DNA from: Silvanigrella paludirubra
GTDB taxonomy: Bacteria; Bdellovibrionota_B; Oligoflexia; Silvanigrellales; Silvanigrellaceae
DNA: 64,000 nucleotides
Direction: 5' to 3'
Assembly (NCBI RefSeq): GCF_009208775.1
Contig: NZ_WFLM01000002.1
Location: 682,001 to 746,000, forward strand
Every line of letters starts with the position of its first letter. Position 1 is the stretch's first letter. Below the pieces are notes generated by a model that was not told where the DNA came from, did no database searches, and saw only the letters and a list, made by a program, of their open reading frames with translations. Of this stretch, positions 26,282-34,891 are shown one piece after another. A program made the translations under genes and the position numbers.

Positions 26282-26363
26282 TTAATGATAACGATAATTT
26301 GTATTTACTATTAAAAAAGATAAGATTTTAATTTAACTTAAATAACATGGAGAAATAGATAGA

Positions 26364-27623
26364 ATGAATCAATTAATAAAATTTGGAATTTATGGAATCA
26401 CTTCACTAGCATTTATCAGCTGCGGTGTTTCTAAAATGGAAGGTAAAAACAAACAAAAAAATGGCGATCAATATAATGGAAAAATGCTTAAAATTAATTT
26501 TTCAGCAAATCAAAATATAGATAGTGTAAAAGTTCCAAATTTACCTGTTTCTTTAGATATAAATTGCCCTGATACAAATTATAAAAATGACAAAATAGAA
26601 TTAAAATTAGATGAGAGCAGTCCAAATAATACAATTGAATTGCCTGCAAAATCTAACTGTGACATTATTATAAATAGATTTATACATGGTGAAAATACTT
26701 ATGAAATTTCAAAAGCTGATAAAACTGGATATATTATTAAATCCTCTGTAGATAAAGATCAAAAGGTGAATTTAACTTTTCCTGGTGAAAAATTGTTTGT
26801 AGCAAATGAGGATAATAAAAATAAAAAATCATCTTCTATATATTTAGCAGCAACACAAATTAAAATTAATAATGTTCCTTCTATTAAAATATTTATTTCT
26901 AAATATTCTGGAATAGCAACAGCAAGTATTTCTGATGCAGATACTTCATCATACGCCATATCAACTAGTCTTCCAAAAGAAGTAGATATCACAGATTTAA
27001 AATTTGACATTGTAAGAAGATTTTTAAACGGATTTAGCGAATTTACACTAGTATTAAATAAAGATAAATTAAATGATAAAAGATGGTTTGAAAATTGTAA
27101 GTATGTAAAAAATACAAAAGATGCAATTATTATTTCTGAAAGTTCCAATATTGATGGAATTAAAAAAGCATATGAAGGTGGAACTAAATGCTCAAATCTT
27201 AATGATATTATAAATACAGAAGGAAATTGGAACAGTAATATTGATTATGAACATTTTTTTATTTTTGCATCTGAACTAGAAGGGGGACAAAAAATTCCTC
27301 GCTTATCTGTTATTCCAATACTCTCAAGAAATGAAATTGAAATTATATATTTAGAAAAAGATCTAAAAATAAATGAACTTTTAATGGAAGATATGTCAAA
27401 GAGGTTGAAAAATTATAATGTACCTAATGCCATAGATGCCAATATTGCTTTATTAAAATTTGATTTAAATAAAGTTAATGAATTTATTGCTCGTTTTGAA
27501 AAATTTAATCTTTTAAATAAATGCAAAGAATCGAAACTAATAGAATGCCAAAATCTCAATCAAAAATTTGATATTTTAAAGTCAAAAAAAGTTAATTTAG
27601 AATCTGAATTAAATAAACATTAA
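26364..27623 (+). CDS. lipoprotein of unknown function (long paralogue)
   Basis: A 419-residue lipoprotein (core GIYGITSLAFISC, Cys at residue 20) whose first roughly 160 residues are homologous to the upstream lipoprotein: CGVSKMEGKNK, PNLPVSLDINCPDTNYKNDKIEL, SNCDIIINRF and IKIFISKYSGIA correspond to similar strings there. The remaining 250 residues are an added domain with an internal Cys pair (ENCKYVKN, GTKCSNLND), a YEHFFIFASELEGGQKIPRL stretch, and a C-terminal coiled coil with CKESKLIECQNLN. The gene has a TGGAGAAA ribosome site and lies 82 bases after its paralogue, suggesting tandem duplication followed by growth of one copy. It ends 40 bases from convergent tssK. Confidence 0.72.
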   Translation: MNQLIKFGIYGITSLAFISCGVSKMEGKNKQKNGDQYNGKMLKINFSANQNIDSVKVPNLPVSLDINCPDTNYKNDKIELKLDESSPNNTIELPAKSNCDIIINRFIHGENTYEISKADKTGYIIKSSVDKDQKVNLTFPGEKLFVANEDNKNKKSSSIYLAATQIKINNVPSIKIFISKYSGIATASISDADTSSYAISTSLPKEVDITDLKFDIVRRFLNGFSEFTLVLNKDKLNDKRWFENCKYVKNTKDAIIISESSNIDGIKKAYEGGTKCSNLNDIINTEGNWNSNIDYEHFFIFASELEGGQKIPRLSVIPILSRNEIEIIYLEKDLKINELLMEDMSKRLKNYNVPNAIDANIALLKFDLNKVNEFIARFEKFNLLNKCKESKLIECQNLNQKFDILKSKKVNLESELNKH

Positions 27624-27663
27624 TAGGCATTTAAAATTAAGGTATGTAATTAAAAACCAAAAC

Positions 27664-28983
27664 TCACTTACCCTTCATTTCCCAATAAAGAACAATGGCA
27701 TCGGGTTCAAATAAATTATACTTCGAGCTGCTTTGGGAAATGACAAGTGTGTTGTCATTTAAAGCCTGATCTGGTGCAAGTTTTACGTTAAAAAATAAGT
27801 ATTCATTTTTTAAATTAATTTCAATATCCGCATGCTCATGTTTTCGTTCATAACCTAAACTTCGTTTTTCAATCATAAAATGATATTCATTTTTTTCACA
27901 AATAAGAGAAGCATGAAGCCATTCCATTAATTGAGCATCTGAAACTCGTGCAGGTTTTTTAAGGGCAATTTTGTAAATTGAGGAGCTTTGTTTAGGAAGC
28001 TTTAAATAATACAAATTATCTTTTTTGGTAAATAAATATAACTTATATTTTTCTGAAATTTCTTTATTTAAAATTTCATTCATGAAATCCATAATTGAAG
28101 TAAAATATTCTTCAATATTTAAATATTTAAACTCAGGCAATTTAGGTAGATTAATATTTGGGTTAATTGAAATAACATTTGCAAATATTTTATTCAAAAT
28201 TAAATAAAAATCTTTTGGTAAAATTTGATCTTCATTTAAAACCTGTTCCATCATGTTTAATGAATTTGATAGATGCTTAATTTTTATAAAATGGTCATGG
28301 TATTTTTTTGGATTAAGCTCACTTTTATTATCTTCAATATCTTTTTTGATCATTAAAAATTTATTATTGATAAGTTCCATTGAACTTTCTAATTTTGCAA
28401 TAATTTTTTGATCGGATTTTATATTAAATACAGGAGGCTTGTAATCATCTAATTCCAAGCCATTTTTACTTAATTTTAATTTAGCTATTGGCAAAAATCC
28501 ACAATTAGAGGGAGTGGTATTTGCAACAACAAGATTGATATTTTTTTCTATCGTATAAATACTATTTTCTGAATTTATACATTCTCTAATAAAGTGCTTT
28601 TGATTTGGTGATTGATATTCTAAATTACCAGAAATAAGATTATAATCATTAATTGTGATAAAAATATAAGCGCCATCATTTTCTAATGGATCTAAAGTTT
28701 TTATATCTATTGAGTAAAATAAAAGGTTTGTTGCTTTATGGTAATATTCGGAGCCGTTTGAAAAAATACATTCAATTTCAGAGATTTTAAAAATACCTTT
28801 TCTTTGAGCATTTTTGTCAATTTCAAATTTAATAATTCCAAAGTTTTCTGGTTTTAATAAGTTATAACGCATTTCATTTAAAAGTTCAGATTGTTTAAAT
28901 AATTTAAATACAGATTTTTCAGTAATTGTATCGGAGTTTTCTATTTTTATAAGTTTTGGTAAAGATAAAGTATTTGCTATCAT
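27664..28983 (-). CDS. tssK: TssK, T6SS baseplate-membrane complex connector
   Basis: TssK trimers link the TssF/TssG wedges to the membrane complex. The start at 28983 (MIANTLSLPKL) is preferred to an ATG 10 codons upstream because AAAGGAAA lies just before it. The 439 residues fit the family length. The shoulder domain includes GIFKISEIECIFSNGSEYY (family: G-x-x-x-I-x-x-x-x-x-x-x-P-D-G), and CGFLPIAKLKLSKNGLELDDYKPP is the family's L-P-I-A-x-L ... Y-I-P-P motif. A long helical stalk follows, then a beta C-terminal head (EWLHASLICEKNEYHFMIEKR). The family's W-x-x-G-x-x-x-x-P-Q-H-F-Q start is not preserved. It lies in a minus-strand pair with the large gene upstream. Confidence 0.75.
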   Translation of the reverse strand: MIANTLSLPKLIKIENSDTITEKSVFKLFKQSELLNEMRYNLLKPENFGIIKFEIDKNAQRKGIFKISEIECIFSNGSEYYHKATNLLFYSIDIKTLDPLENDGAYIFITINDYNLISGNLEYQSPNQKHFIRECINSENSIYTIEKNINLVVANTTPSNCGFLPIAKLKLSKNGLELDDYKPPVFNIKSDQKIIAKLESSMELINNKFLMIKKDIEDNKSELNPKKYHDHFIKIKHLSNSLNMMEQVLNEDQILPKDFYLILNKIFANVISINPNINLPKLPEFKYLNIEEYFTSIMDFMNEILNKEISEKYKLYLFTKKDNLYYLKLPKQSSSIYKIALKKPARVSDAQLMEWLHASLICEKNEYHFMIEKRSLGYERKHEHADIEINLKNEYLFFNVKLAPDQALNDNTLVISQSSSKYNLFEPDAIVLYWEMKGK

Positions 28984-29092
28984 ATCTGTTTCCTTTAGTA
29001 ATAATAGATACAAATCTAATATAAATTAAGACTTGTAACTTTATTATCATTTAGCATTTTTTAAAAAATAAAGAAAAGAGATTAGAAAAAAA

Positions 29093-32000
29093 TTAAAGCA
29101 CGCCCATTTTTAGTTGAAAACGCCCAGGATCAAATTCAAATTTAGGTTCTTGAACTTGAACATCTATATAAGAAGTTGTTTCATCTATATCCATTTTAAT
29201 TTGAATTAAATTTTTAATAAGTAAATTCAAACGCTCCAGCTCTTCTTCAGGATTTTTTAACCAATCTATTGAATAAATTTTTTCAATATTCCATCCATTT
29301 TCTATTAGCTTTTTGTCCCTCATATCAATTTTGTCGCCAAAGTGTTGAGAGGAATGCATAATACACTCGTCGCATTCGATACCTAGTACAAAATAATTTT
29401 CGCGATAAGGATGAAGAACAACTAGATCGAGATAGATGTTATTATGGCCAAACATTTCTATAACATTATAGCCCAAGTTTGTTAACTTTGTTTTTACAAA
29501 TTGTGAGAACTCACTAGGCTTATAGCCATCTAATGCATTTTTTGGCTTAAAAGATTTTATAATATTTAAAGCTTTTTCATAGTTTTTTTCCGACAAAGAT
29601 TTTGTAAACTTTAAAAATCTTCCTAAAATGCACATATTATAATTTTCTGTATAATATTTATCGTTTGTTTCCATTAAATACAAAGGTATAGTATTTATTA
29701 CAATTAATTTATTTTTAACAGAAGAAATTAAGTTATTTATTAATATATTCGAATTATTATCACGGTATATTTTTAAAGTTTCAGAATAATCAATTTTATT
29801 TTGGAAAAAGATAGATCCTGTTGAAAATAAAACAGTATCAAATTTTTCATTTCCAATACTTTTTATATCTTTTATTACAATTTTTGTTTCTAAATCAAAG
29901 TTTTCTTTTCCATAAAGACGAGACACTAGCAAATTCCATTTTTGATTTTGTTTTAACTTCATATTTAAAATTTCTTTGTAAAACAAAGACTGTTCAATAC
30001 TTGTAGTAATAATTGCATATGATTTTATTGGAAACAAGTTTATTTCATTTAAGAGAGTCTCTAAAACAAAATCAGATTCATAAAAACTTTCATTTTTAAT
30101 AGATATATTTTTTATTGTATTTAAATCATAAAATTCAATTTCACTTCCTGATAAAAACTTATAAGGAGATGGGATTATTTTTAATTCACCTAAATAAAAT
30201 GCATAATTAGCAAATGAAAGTAAAGACTCATTAAATTCACCTGTAGCATTTTTAAATATTGTAGAAGAAGATTTTTTTTCTATGTAATATTTTATATCTT
30301 TACTTTGATAGTTAAGATCTTTACTCATATTATATAAGATTAATGAGCCTAAATTATTATTATTATTTTTTATCATTAATAATTTTTTAGACCTGTAAAT
30401 CGAAGGTATAATTCGATCCAAATTTAACTTAGAGTCATCGTCAATAATTAACAAATCAAACATTTCATTTGCTAAAGGAATGAGGTTACTTACATCCTTT
30501 GGATTTAATAACCAACAAGATTTCATTTTTAAAAACAATTGAATTTCATCGGGCAAAAGTTTAGGAGAAGATTCTTCAGTTAGTTTTTTAATTAAATTAT
30601 GATATAGCTTATGATCTTTAACATTTTTAAAGTTTTCATTCGTCTTATAATTAAAATAATCATTTAAATTAAATTTCACATATTCATCTATCTCATTTAG
30701 ATCTGAAAATAAAGAACGAATGGTTTCACGTCCATAATTTTTAATGGCTGGATTATAAGACAAAAGATCACTAAACCAACCTAAAATTACAGTAGAATAA
30801 ACAATATCTTTCCATTTAGATTTATGGTGTGACAAAGATTCTATGATGTCGATATCCAAATTTACTAAATTATATTTATCTTGTAAATTACAAACAATTT
30901 TATTATATTGATGCATAAAGTCTATATCATCAATTCTATCAATCATAACATTTATAAAACTCAACTTTTTTTCAGTAGAATTTAATTGTATTTTATCAAG
31001 CTGTATATAATTAGATAATTTATTCCATTCTTTATTTATATTTTGATCACATTCTTCAATTTGATTAATAGTTTCTGAAATTTCTTTGATTAATTGAATT
31101 ACATTTTTATAACTATAGAATGACTGAATTGCTTCTTGATAATGCTTTTCAGTTAATGTTTGTTTTGCGTCTTTAAAAAGATCATAAATATTTTCAATGT
31201 CTATTTGAATTTTGTAAATATAATTAATAATATATTCATGATTATTACTTTCTAAATAAATATTACATCTTATTTTTGATACAATATGCATTAATTCTTC
31301 AAAACAATCTATATATTTTAAATAATGTTCAAATTGCTTATTAGTTCCATCCCACTTTAAGCAAAGCTTTTTAATTAAAGCTCTATTCACCCAATATTTT
31401 TTAGTAAAATATTTTGAAAAGCTATTTTCATTTTTAATATATTCTTCTAAGTCTTTAATTAATTTAGGAGCAGTACCTTCTTTTATAGATTGATAACCTA
31501 ATTTATAATCTTCCATATCAATTAATATTCTTTGCATATTGATAGAGATAGATTTTAAATTATCAATATAAATAATTTGATTTTCCCATAAATTCTTATA
31601 GTCGTATGAAATATCTAATTTACCAGAATTTCTAGACATAAAAATTGAGTATTGATTTAAATTTTCTTCTAACTGATTTTGAATTACATGTTGATTTATT
31701 TTATATTGTAAGTAATTCTTTTTGCCTTTTAAATTATGAATATTATTTTTTATATTAATTAATTCATCAAATAATATTTTATTTTTTAAAGTGACTTCTA
31801 ACTTATATTTCCAAGGGCTATCTAAATTATTATTTAATCTTATATAAAAATACTGTATTCCATTAATTTCTTCTAAAATATTAGATAATTTCTCCCATTC
31901 AATAAAACCGAATTTTTGATAAATATTTGAGTCATATAAATCTTTATTTGCTAGAAATGTTTTGTGTATAATTTCTAAATTTGTTAAACCACTCTTTAAA

Positions 32001-33268
32001 TGCTTTTCCTGCAATATTTTAATATATTCATTTATATCAAATCTTACTTGATTTATTTTATGCAAATTATTTTTAAAATTATTTTCACTAAAATCAATAT
32101 TTTCAAAACTTTTAAAATTAAATATCTGATCATAAATTTCATATTTATTGCTATTTAATGATTTTGGAAGTTTAGCAATTTTATTAAATATACCTTTAGA
32201 CTCCAATTCCGATCTAATATATTCAAATATTTTATTATTTTCAGAAACAAACAAAACACTTTTATTTGTTATTGTGTATTTCACCATTATATTTAATATT
32301 GAATTATATTTTTCTACACCAGTAGGAAAAGAAGCTATTACAGATTCATTATTATCTATTTGTTCCAATAAATTCTGTGTATAAGAATCAAATTTATATG
32401 GAAATAAGCTAAATTTATCTTTTTGACTTTCATAATTTAAAAATTCAAAATCTTCTTTAGTTTTAATTGTAAATAATTTTGAAATCAAATTATTATTATC
32501 TAAATTTTTAATTATATTATTATAATCTTTATATAATGTTAAATTATCATTCTCCATAAAATCAATAAACATAAAATCATAAATTAAAAATTGATTTAAA
32601 TTATTATCTTCTTGACTGTTAATATCATACTTGTACTTTAAAAACTGAACATCAATATTATGGTTGGTTAAATTTTCAACCAAATAGTGCAGAGCATAAT
32701 TAGCAGAAGAAAATTCCTTTTCTTTTTCCAAATTAATATTAAAAAAATGCTCAAGATAATAAACTAAAATTTCGTTTAATAAGAAAGTTTTACTTTGAAA
32801 TTTTATATAAAACTTATTTTCTTTATTTCTCTTTAAATAAATTGGTATTTTAAATACAGGCGCATTTGTTACATTAAATTGACTTTTCCAGGACAAAAAA
32901 GGTCCTAATAAATAAAGACAAGGAGCATCAAATTCATGTTCATAGTTATCACTTATGTAATTGAACTTTTTTAATTTTTGATATAATGCAGAGCTTATCA
33001 AACTTTCATTTTCTTGTATTGATATATAGACATTTAAATCTAGTTTTTGTGAATTAAATAGAAGATCAAACTCTTTAGAACTCCATCTTAATATTTGATT
33101 TGAAGTAGGATCACTTGAAATACCAGATCCACCCATAGATTCTTCAAAAGATAAATTAATCGTAGTTTCGTCATTAGTCTTAAAAAATATTGACTTATTT
33201 TTAAGCGTAAATCCCTCTAAGGAATCTCTACTTTTTAAAAGCTGTCTTTTTAATTGAATATTATTCAT
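29093..33268 (-). CDS. large DUF4011/SF1-helicase-like protein with ruined ATPase motifs and a Vsr-like nuclease end
   Basis: This 1391-residue protein follows the DUF4011-helicase-nuclease plan. Residues about 110-180 (LYLLGPFLSWKSQF ... APVFKIPIYLKRN) match the N-terminal DUF4011 part. At about 300-350 the SF1 motif I position reads ESVIASFPTGVEKYNSILNI, lacking the G-K-T/S, and motif Ia is SVLFVSENNKIF. Motif II is FDLLIIDDDSK, and the late motifs (KFDTVLFSTGS, NNLISSVKN) lack the usual T-R-A-R. The last 130 residues (YLDLVVLHP, VLGIECDECIMHSS, DMRDKKLIENGWNIEKIYSIDWL) retain the D, E-x-D, H and R-D residues of MTES_1575/Vsr-like nucleases. A long coiled helical insert fills the middle. 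It precedes tssK by 109 bases. Related architectures are known among phage-defence proteins. Confidence 0.7.
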   Translation of the reverse strand: MNNIQLKRQLLKSRDSLEGFTLKNKSIFFKTNDETTINLSFEESMGGSGISSDPTSNQILRWSSKEFDLLFNSQKLDLNVYISIQENESLISSALYQKLKKFNYISDNYEHEFDAPCLYLLGPFLSWKSQFNVTNAPVFKIPIYLKRNKENKFYIKFQSKTFLLNEILVYYLEHFFNINLEKEKEFSSANYALHYLVENLTNHNIDVQFLKYKYDINSQEDNNLNQFLIYDFMFIDFMENDNLTLYKDYNNIIKNLDNNNLISKLFTIKTKEDFEFLNYESQKDKFSLFPYKFDSYTQNLLEQIDNNESVIASFPTGVEKYNSILNIMVKYTITNKSVLFVSENNKIFEYIRSELESKGIFNKIAKLPKSLNSNKYEIYDQIFNFKSFENIDFSENNFKNNLHKINQVRFDINEYIKILQEKHLKSGLTNLEIIHKTFLANKDLYDSNIYQKFGFIEWEKLSNILEEINGIQYFYIRLNNNLDSPWKYKLEVTLKNKILFDELINIKNNIHNLKGKKNYLQYKINQHVIQNQLEENLNQYSIFMSRNSGKLDISYDYKNLWENQIIYIDNLKSISINMQRILIDMEDYKLGYQSIKEGTAPKLIKDLEEYIKNENSFSKYFTKKYWVNRALIKKLCLKWDGTNKQFEHYLKYIDCFEELMHIVSKIRCNIYLESNNHEYIINYIYKIQIDIENIYDLFKDAKQTLTEKHYQEAIQSFYSYKNVIQLIKEISETINQIEECDQNINKEWNKLSNYIQLDKIQLNSTEKKLSFINVMIDRIDDIDFMHQYNKIVCNLQDKYNLVNLDIDIIESLSHHKSKWKDIVYSTVILGWFSDLLSYNPAIKNYGRETIRSLFSDLNEIDEYVKFNLNDYFNYKTNENFKNVKDHKLYHNLIKKLTEESSPKLLPDEIQLFLKMKSCWLLNPKDVSNLIPLANEMFDLLIIDDDSKLNLDRIIPSIYRSKKLLMIKNNNNNLGSLILYNMSKDLNYQSKDIKYYIEKKSSSTIFKNATGEFNESLLSFANYAFYLGELKIIPSPYKFLSGSEIEFYDLNTIKNISIKNESFYESDFVLETLLNEINLFPIKSYAIITTSIEQSLFYKEILNMKLKQNQKWNLLVSRLYGKENFDLETKIVIKDIKSIGNEKFDTVLFSTGSIFFQNKIDYSETLKIYRDNNSNILINNLISSVKNKLIVINTIPLYLMETNDKYYTENYNMCILGRFLKFTKSLSEKNYEKALNIIKSFKPKNALDGYKPSEFSQFVKTKLTNLGYNVIEMFGHNNIYLDLVVLHPYRENYFVLGIECDECIMHSSQHFGDKIDMRDKKLIENGWNIEKIYSIDWLKNPEEELERLNLLIKNLIQIKMDIDETTSYIDVQVQEPKFEFDPGRFQLKMGVL

Positions 33269-33392
33269 GATCTTCTCTTATTTAGCAAGACATTATAAAG
33301 TAACCACTTTTATAATGAAGTTGCTTTTTAGATTTTTTTTTTACTTCTTACAATCAACTGACATTTATATTTATAAAATGAACCAGAAATAC

Positions 33393-33435
33393 AAAAAAAA
33401 TAGATTAACATCTAATCCGATTAGAAGTTAATCTA
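33393..33435 (-). terminator. strong rho-independent terminator downstream of asnA
   Basis: TAGATTAACATCTAAT and ATTAGAAGTTAATCTA form a 16-base stem (one mismatch) with a 3-base loop. On the minus strand it is followed at once by eight T residues, the classic form. It lies about 100 bases after the asnA stop and 125 bases before the start of the large helicase-like gene. Confidence 0.8.
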
Positions 33436-33463
33436 TATATAATAATTATATCTTTATTTTTAC

Positions 33464-33489
33464 AAGATATTTTTTTAAAAAAATATCTT
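33464..33489. repeat. 26-base perfect palindrome after asnA
   Basis: AAGATATTTTTTT followed by AAAAAAATATCTT is a perfect palindrome. Half of it is repeated as AAAGATATTTTTT at about 33509-33521, so two alternative hairpins can form. Together with the terminator at 33393 this makes a doubly protected 3' end for asnA. Confidence 0.6.
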
Positions 33490-33533
33490 TTCAGGTTATT
33501 TTACTCAAAAAGATATTTTTTGTGGCAATACAT

Positions 33534-34532
33534 TTAAAAAACAGAAGCTTGTACTTGTGAAATATGACGTTTATTCAATAAGAACATAGCAAGTCTGGAT
33601 TGCCCAATTCCGCCACCTAAAGATAGAGGTAATTCTCCCTTTTCTAACATGGAGTGAAATAAAAATTGCAATCTTGATTCTTGTCCCGTTAGAGACAGTT
33701 GTTTTAATAATGCGTCCCTATCAACACGAATTCCCATAGAAGATAATTCAAAAGAAAACTCTAATTGTGGATGCCAAACTAATATATCACCATTTAATCC
33801 TTTAAATTTTTCTGATGTTTCTGTTGTCCAATCATCGTAATCAGGTGCTCTACCATCATGTGGTTGGCCATTTTTAAGTTTCCCACCAATACCAATTAAA
33901 AAAACAGCTCCGTGCTTTTTACAAATTTCCCTTTCTCGATCATAAGGGCTTAAATGTGGATAAAGATCTAATAATTCTTCAGAATGAATAAAGGTAATTT
34001 TTTCTGGTAAAATAGGTCTAAAGTCAGAAAATTTTTCTGAAAGTTCCATTTCAGTTTCTTTAATAGATTTATATATTTTTTCGACCGTTTCTTTTAAAAA
34101 CGATAAATTTCTTTGCTCTTTACTTATCGTAATTTCCCAATCCCATTGATCTACGTAAGCTGAATGAGTGGGATCAATTTTATCGGAAGGACGAATTGCT
34201 CTCATATCAGTATATAAACCTTCTCCAACTGGAAAATCATATATTTTAAGCATCATTCTTTTCCACTTAGCTAATGATTGAACAACTTCTATTGTCTTTA
34301 ATTCACTATATTCTGGAATTTTAAATGATACTGGGCTCTCTATTCCATTTAAATCATCATTTATTCCTGTTCCTTTTTCGACAAATAGTGGAGCAGAAAC
34401 TTTTAATAAAGATAAGGAGTCTGAAAGTTTTTGGGGAAAAAAAGTTTTCACAAAATGAATTTGTTTTTCAACTTTTTTTAACTCACTAGCTGAAACAACT
34501 TGTGATTCACAAGATAATACACATATAGACAT
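33534..34532 (-). CDS. asnA: aspartate-ammonia ligase (asparagine synthetase A)
   Basis: AsnA makes asparagine from aspartate, ammonia and ATP. The start at 34532 (MSICVLSCESQ) is supported by GAGGTG five bases upstream and gives 332 residues, close to the E. coli enzyme (330). Class II aminoacyl-tRNA-synthetase-like motifs are present: SAPLFVEKGTGINDDLNG, AKWKRMMLKIYDFPVGEGLYTDMRAIRP, HSAYVDQWDWEITI and, near the end, LPLSLGGGIGQSRLAMFLLNKRHISQVQASVF. It has no visible partner gene (no asnC-type regulator) and is followed by a strong terminator, so it is probably transcribed alone. Confidence 0.96.
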   Translation of the reverse strand: MSICVLSCESQVVSASELKKVEKQIHFVKTFFPQKLSDSLSLLKVSAPLFVEKGTGINDDLNGIESPVSFKIPEYSELKTIEVVQSLAKWKRMMLKIYDFPVGEGLYTDMRAIRPSDKIDPTHSAYVDQWDWEITISKEQRNLSFLKETVEKIYKSIKETEMELSEKFSDFRPILPEKITFIHSEELLDLYPHLSPYDREREICKKHGAVFLIGIGGKLKNGQPHDGRAPDYDDWTTETSEKFKGLNGDILVWHPQLEFSFELSSMGIRVDRDALLKQLSLTGQESRLQFLFHSMLEKGELPLSLGGGIGQSRLAMFLLNKRHISQVQASVF

Positions 34533-34657
34533 AATACACCTCAAATTATGATTTGTTGTTGGTACATAAGTACAGAAAGAATAAGTAAACATATGTCTAG
34601 AATTAGTTTATTTAAAAATCTGTAAATAAATTTTAATTATGAAATTTTTATTTTGAA

Positions 34658-34792
34658 TTAATTATTATTATTTGGATTGATATTATTAGAATTGCAATTA
34701 TTAGAGGAGGTATAAATAGAAGAAGATATTGAAATAGAAACACAACATGGTGTTTCATAAACTTTCTTAGTAATAAAAATACCTGTTTTCAT
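34658..34792 (-). CDS. tiny Cys/Ser/Asn-rich peptide, possible peptide precursor
   Basis: An ATG at 34792 with AAAGGTG seven bases upstream opens a 44-residue frame. The first 15 residues (MKTGIFITKKVYETP) are basic and leader-like. The rest is a low-complexity core: CCVSISISSSIYTSS, then a Cys in an Asn/Ser run ending NNNN-stop. Three Cys and about nine Ser/Thr in a short tail after a P-C-C junction recall precursors of ribosomally made modified peptides, but no modification enzyme is nearby. A longer frame starts at 34852 without a good ribosome site. It may also be a chance frame; nothing else lies in the 359 bases between asnA and the kinase gene. Confidence 0.35.
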   Translation of the reverse strand: MKTGIFITKKVYETPCCVSISISSSIYTSSNNCNSNNINPNNNN

Positions 34793-34891
34793 TGCAACAC
34801 ACCTTTTTTTAGTGTTAATTTTACCTGTAACAGAACAATAGTAATTGATCAAAATATTACTGTCAATTATTTTTTTAAATTAACAAATAAT

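Noticed and set aside
26284-26302. Second Fur-like sequence (AATGATAACGATAATTTG) between the lipoproteins
   Set aside because: Only about 12 of 19 positions match the consensus, which is expected by chance in such AT-rich DNA.
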